Source of the DNA: an uncultured Flavobacteriales bacterium | Lineage (GTDB): Bacteria > Bacteroidota > Bacteroidia > Flavobacteriales > Weeksellaceae | Length of the DNA stretch: 25,077 nt | Direction of reading: 5' to 3' | Assembly (NCBI GenBank): GCA_937876095.1 | Contig: CALFIE010000085.1 | Coordinates: 1 to 25,077 of the forward strand | Shown here: in pieces, positions 24,411-25,077 of the stretch | How positions within the stretch are numbered: position 1 is the stretch's first letter | Layout of the letters: each line of letters starts with the position of its first letter | The notes under the pieces: model-generated | Database searches by the model: none | The model's input: only the letters and a program-made list of their open reading frames with translations | What the model was told of the DNA's origin: nothing | Position numbers and translations under genes: made by a program

Positions 24411-24926
24411 ATGACGCATAAAGCACAATTAATAAGTATTATTTCATTACTTCTATTTCTGTCTTGTTCAAAAAAAGAAAGTCAAAATAAAAAATATGGA
24501 GAACTTGAAACTGAATTTAATTTTTCAATCAAAAACTCTAAAGCCAAAAGTTTTGAATTTCAATTTGATGGTTTGACTCCACAAAAATCATATTTTGTTG
24601 ACTGTAAATTAAAATTTTTGACATTAAGAAAAAGTGGTGAACTAATTACCACAACAGAATTAATAACTTTCGATAAGGATTCAATCTCAAAAATAATTAA
24701 ACGAATAGAAATCTATGAAGGAAATGACAATGGAAATACAGCCGGAAGAGATTGGAATAATATAGAAGCGGATTCAATCTATATAATTGATTATGTGAAT
24801 AGAAATGTTGAAGTCTTTGCAGAAAATAAAAGTGTACAAAAACATAGCAATTTAAGAGGTCAAACAGAAAATGATTTTATTTACAGGTTAAAAAAACATA
24901 CAGAAGAAAATTATAACTGCCGATAA
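24411..24926 (+). CDS. Hypothetical lipoprotein, 171 aa
   Basis: This small exported protein has a lipoprotein signal, MTHKAQLISIISLLLFLSCSKK, with the lipobox LSCS (Cys20). The mature part is charged and Asn/Lys-rich, and I recognise no domain. It starts 22 bp after the glgC stop but is unlike the glycogen genes in composition (more AT, many AAA/AAT codons). Its stop codon is followed at once by a half-copy of the attC-like arm (24928-24944), so it may have arrived as a solitary cassette rather than belonging to the glycogen operon. Confidence 0.7.
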   Translation: MTHKAQLISIISLLLFLSCSKKESQNKKYGELETEFNFSIKNSKAKSFEFQFDGLTPQKSYFVDCKLKFLTLRKSGELITTTELITFDKDSISKIIKRIEIYEGNDNGNTAGRDWNNIEADSIYIIDYVNRNVEVFAENKSVQKHSNLRGQTENDFIYRLKKHTEENYNCR

Positions 24927-24927
24927 A

Positions 24928-24973
24928 ATCGGTTTTGCAAAATGCGGGGATTAAAACAAGTAGGAACATTTGT
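24928..24973 (+). repeat. Half-site remnant of the attC-like palindrome
   Basis: ATCGGTTTTGCAAAATG (24928-24944) is identical over 17 bases to the recombinase-side arm and spacer of site B read on the minus strand (3980-3996). The next bases are CGGGG where site B has GCGGG. GAACATTTGT (24964-24973) matches the loop block of sites A and B (complement of ACAAATGTTC). The expected core would be at 24921-24927, which reads CGATAAA; AAC has become AAA. No right-hand arm follows before the window ends. The orientation relative to the upstream gene is the same as in the array. Confidence 0.6.
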
Positions 24974-25053
24974 AAAATTTATCCTCAAAAAACTTTTTTT
25001 CTCGAAATAATCATTTTTTTTAATGAATATCCGTAAAATAGCCTAATTTTTAT

Positions 25054-25061
25054 TATCTTTG
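25054..25061 (+). promoter_or_regulatory. Possible Bacteroidota -7 box (TATCTTTG)
   Basis: TATCTTTG fits the TAnnTTTG consensus exactly and lies 16 bp before the window end, after about 100 bp without genes. I do not see a TTTG box 19-21 bp upstream. It may start a gene just beyond the window. Confidence 0.35.
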
Positions 25062-25077
25062 TGTTTATCAAAAGCTT

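Overview
The window looks like a chromosome segment from a low-GC member of the Bacteroidota, most likely Flavobacteriia. Three things point there. The DNA is AT-rich, with few Shine-Dalgarno-like sequences before starts. A textbook Bacteroidota promoter (TTTG, 21 bases, TACATTTG) stands before the restriction operon. The gene content fits too: DKNYY-type proteins, lipoproteins with Cys lipoboxes, and a glgB-glgA-glgC glycogen block. The species cannot be fixed from this sequence.

Region 1 (1-10026) has the architecture of an integron, but no canonical integron integrase. A tyrosine recombinase (8926-10026, +) points away from two blocks of genes read on the minus strand. The blocks are bounded by two 132-bp imperfect palindromes (928-1059 and 3872-4003). 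Both have the same geometry: 7-bp cores, spacers of 2 and 6 nt, 19-nt arms, a 72-nt loop, and the same three mismatches. The core sequences match as cassette ends should. GTTAGCAC begins block 1 next to the recombinase, and its complement ends that block at 3997-4004. GTTGTGCGT begins block 2, and its complement ends it at 1053-1061. Block 1 (about 4.8 kb) is a complete LlaJI-like restriction-modification operon: XRE regulator, m5C methyltransferase, McrB-like NTPase and LlaJI-type nuclease. Block 2 (about 2.8 kb) carries an esterase lipoprotein, two proteins I do not recognise and a DKNYY-repeat protein. A MocR/PdxR-type aminotransferase gene, cut by the window start, lies beyond the last site. 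A half-site with 17 bases identical to site B lies at 24928-24944, just after a small lipoprotein gene. It suggests a solitary decayed cassette.

Region 2 (10325-19275) is a run of eight minus-strand genes: CBM48-like esterase, M17 leucyl aminopeptidase, ATP-grasp ligase, esterase, RimK-like ATP-grasp ligase, GCS2/YbdK carboxylate-amine ligase, class I glutamine amidotransferase and a third, divergent ATP-grasp-like protein. Three or four peptide-bond-forming enzymes, an amidotransferase, a peptidase and esterases together suggest a pathway for a small peptide-like or amidated metabolite. The product cannot be read from the sequence.

Region 3 (19480-24388, +) is glycogen synthesis: branching enzyme, glycogen/starch synthase and ADP-glucose pyrophosphorylase. 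It is divergent from the CBM48-like esterase. Two inverted copies of a roughly 200-bp MITE-like repeat (10104-10310 and 21415-21613) bracket region 2 plus glgB. I saw no tRNA, rRNA or CRISPR array.
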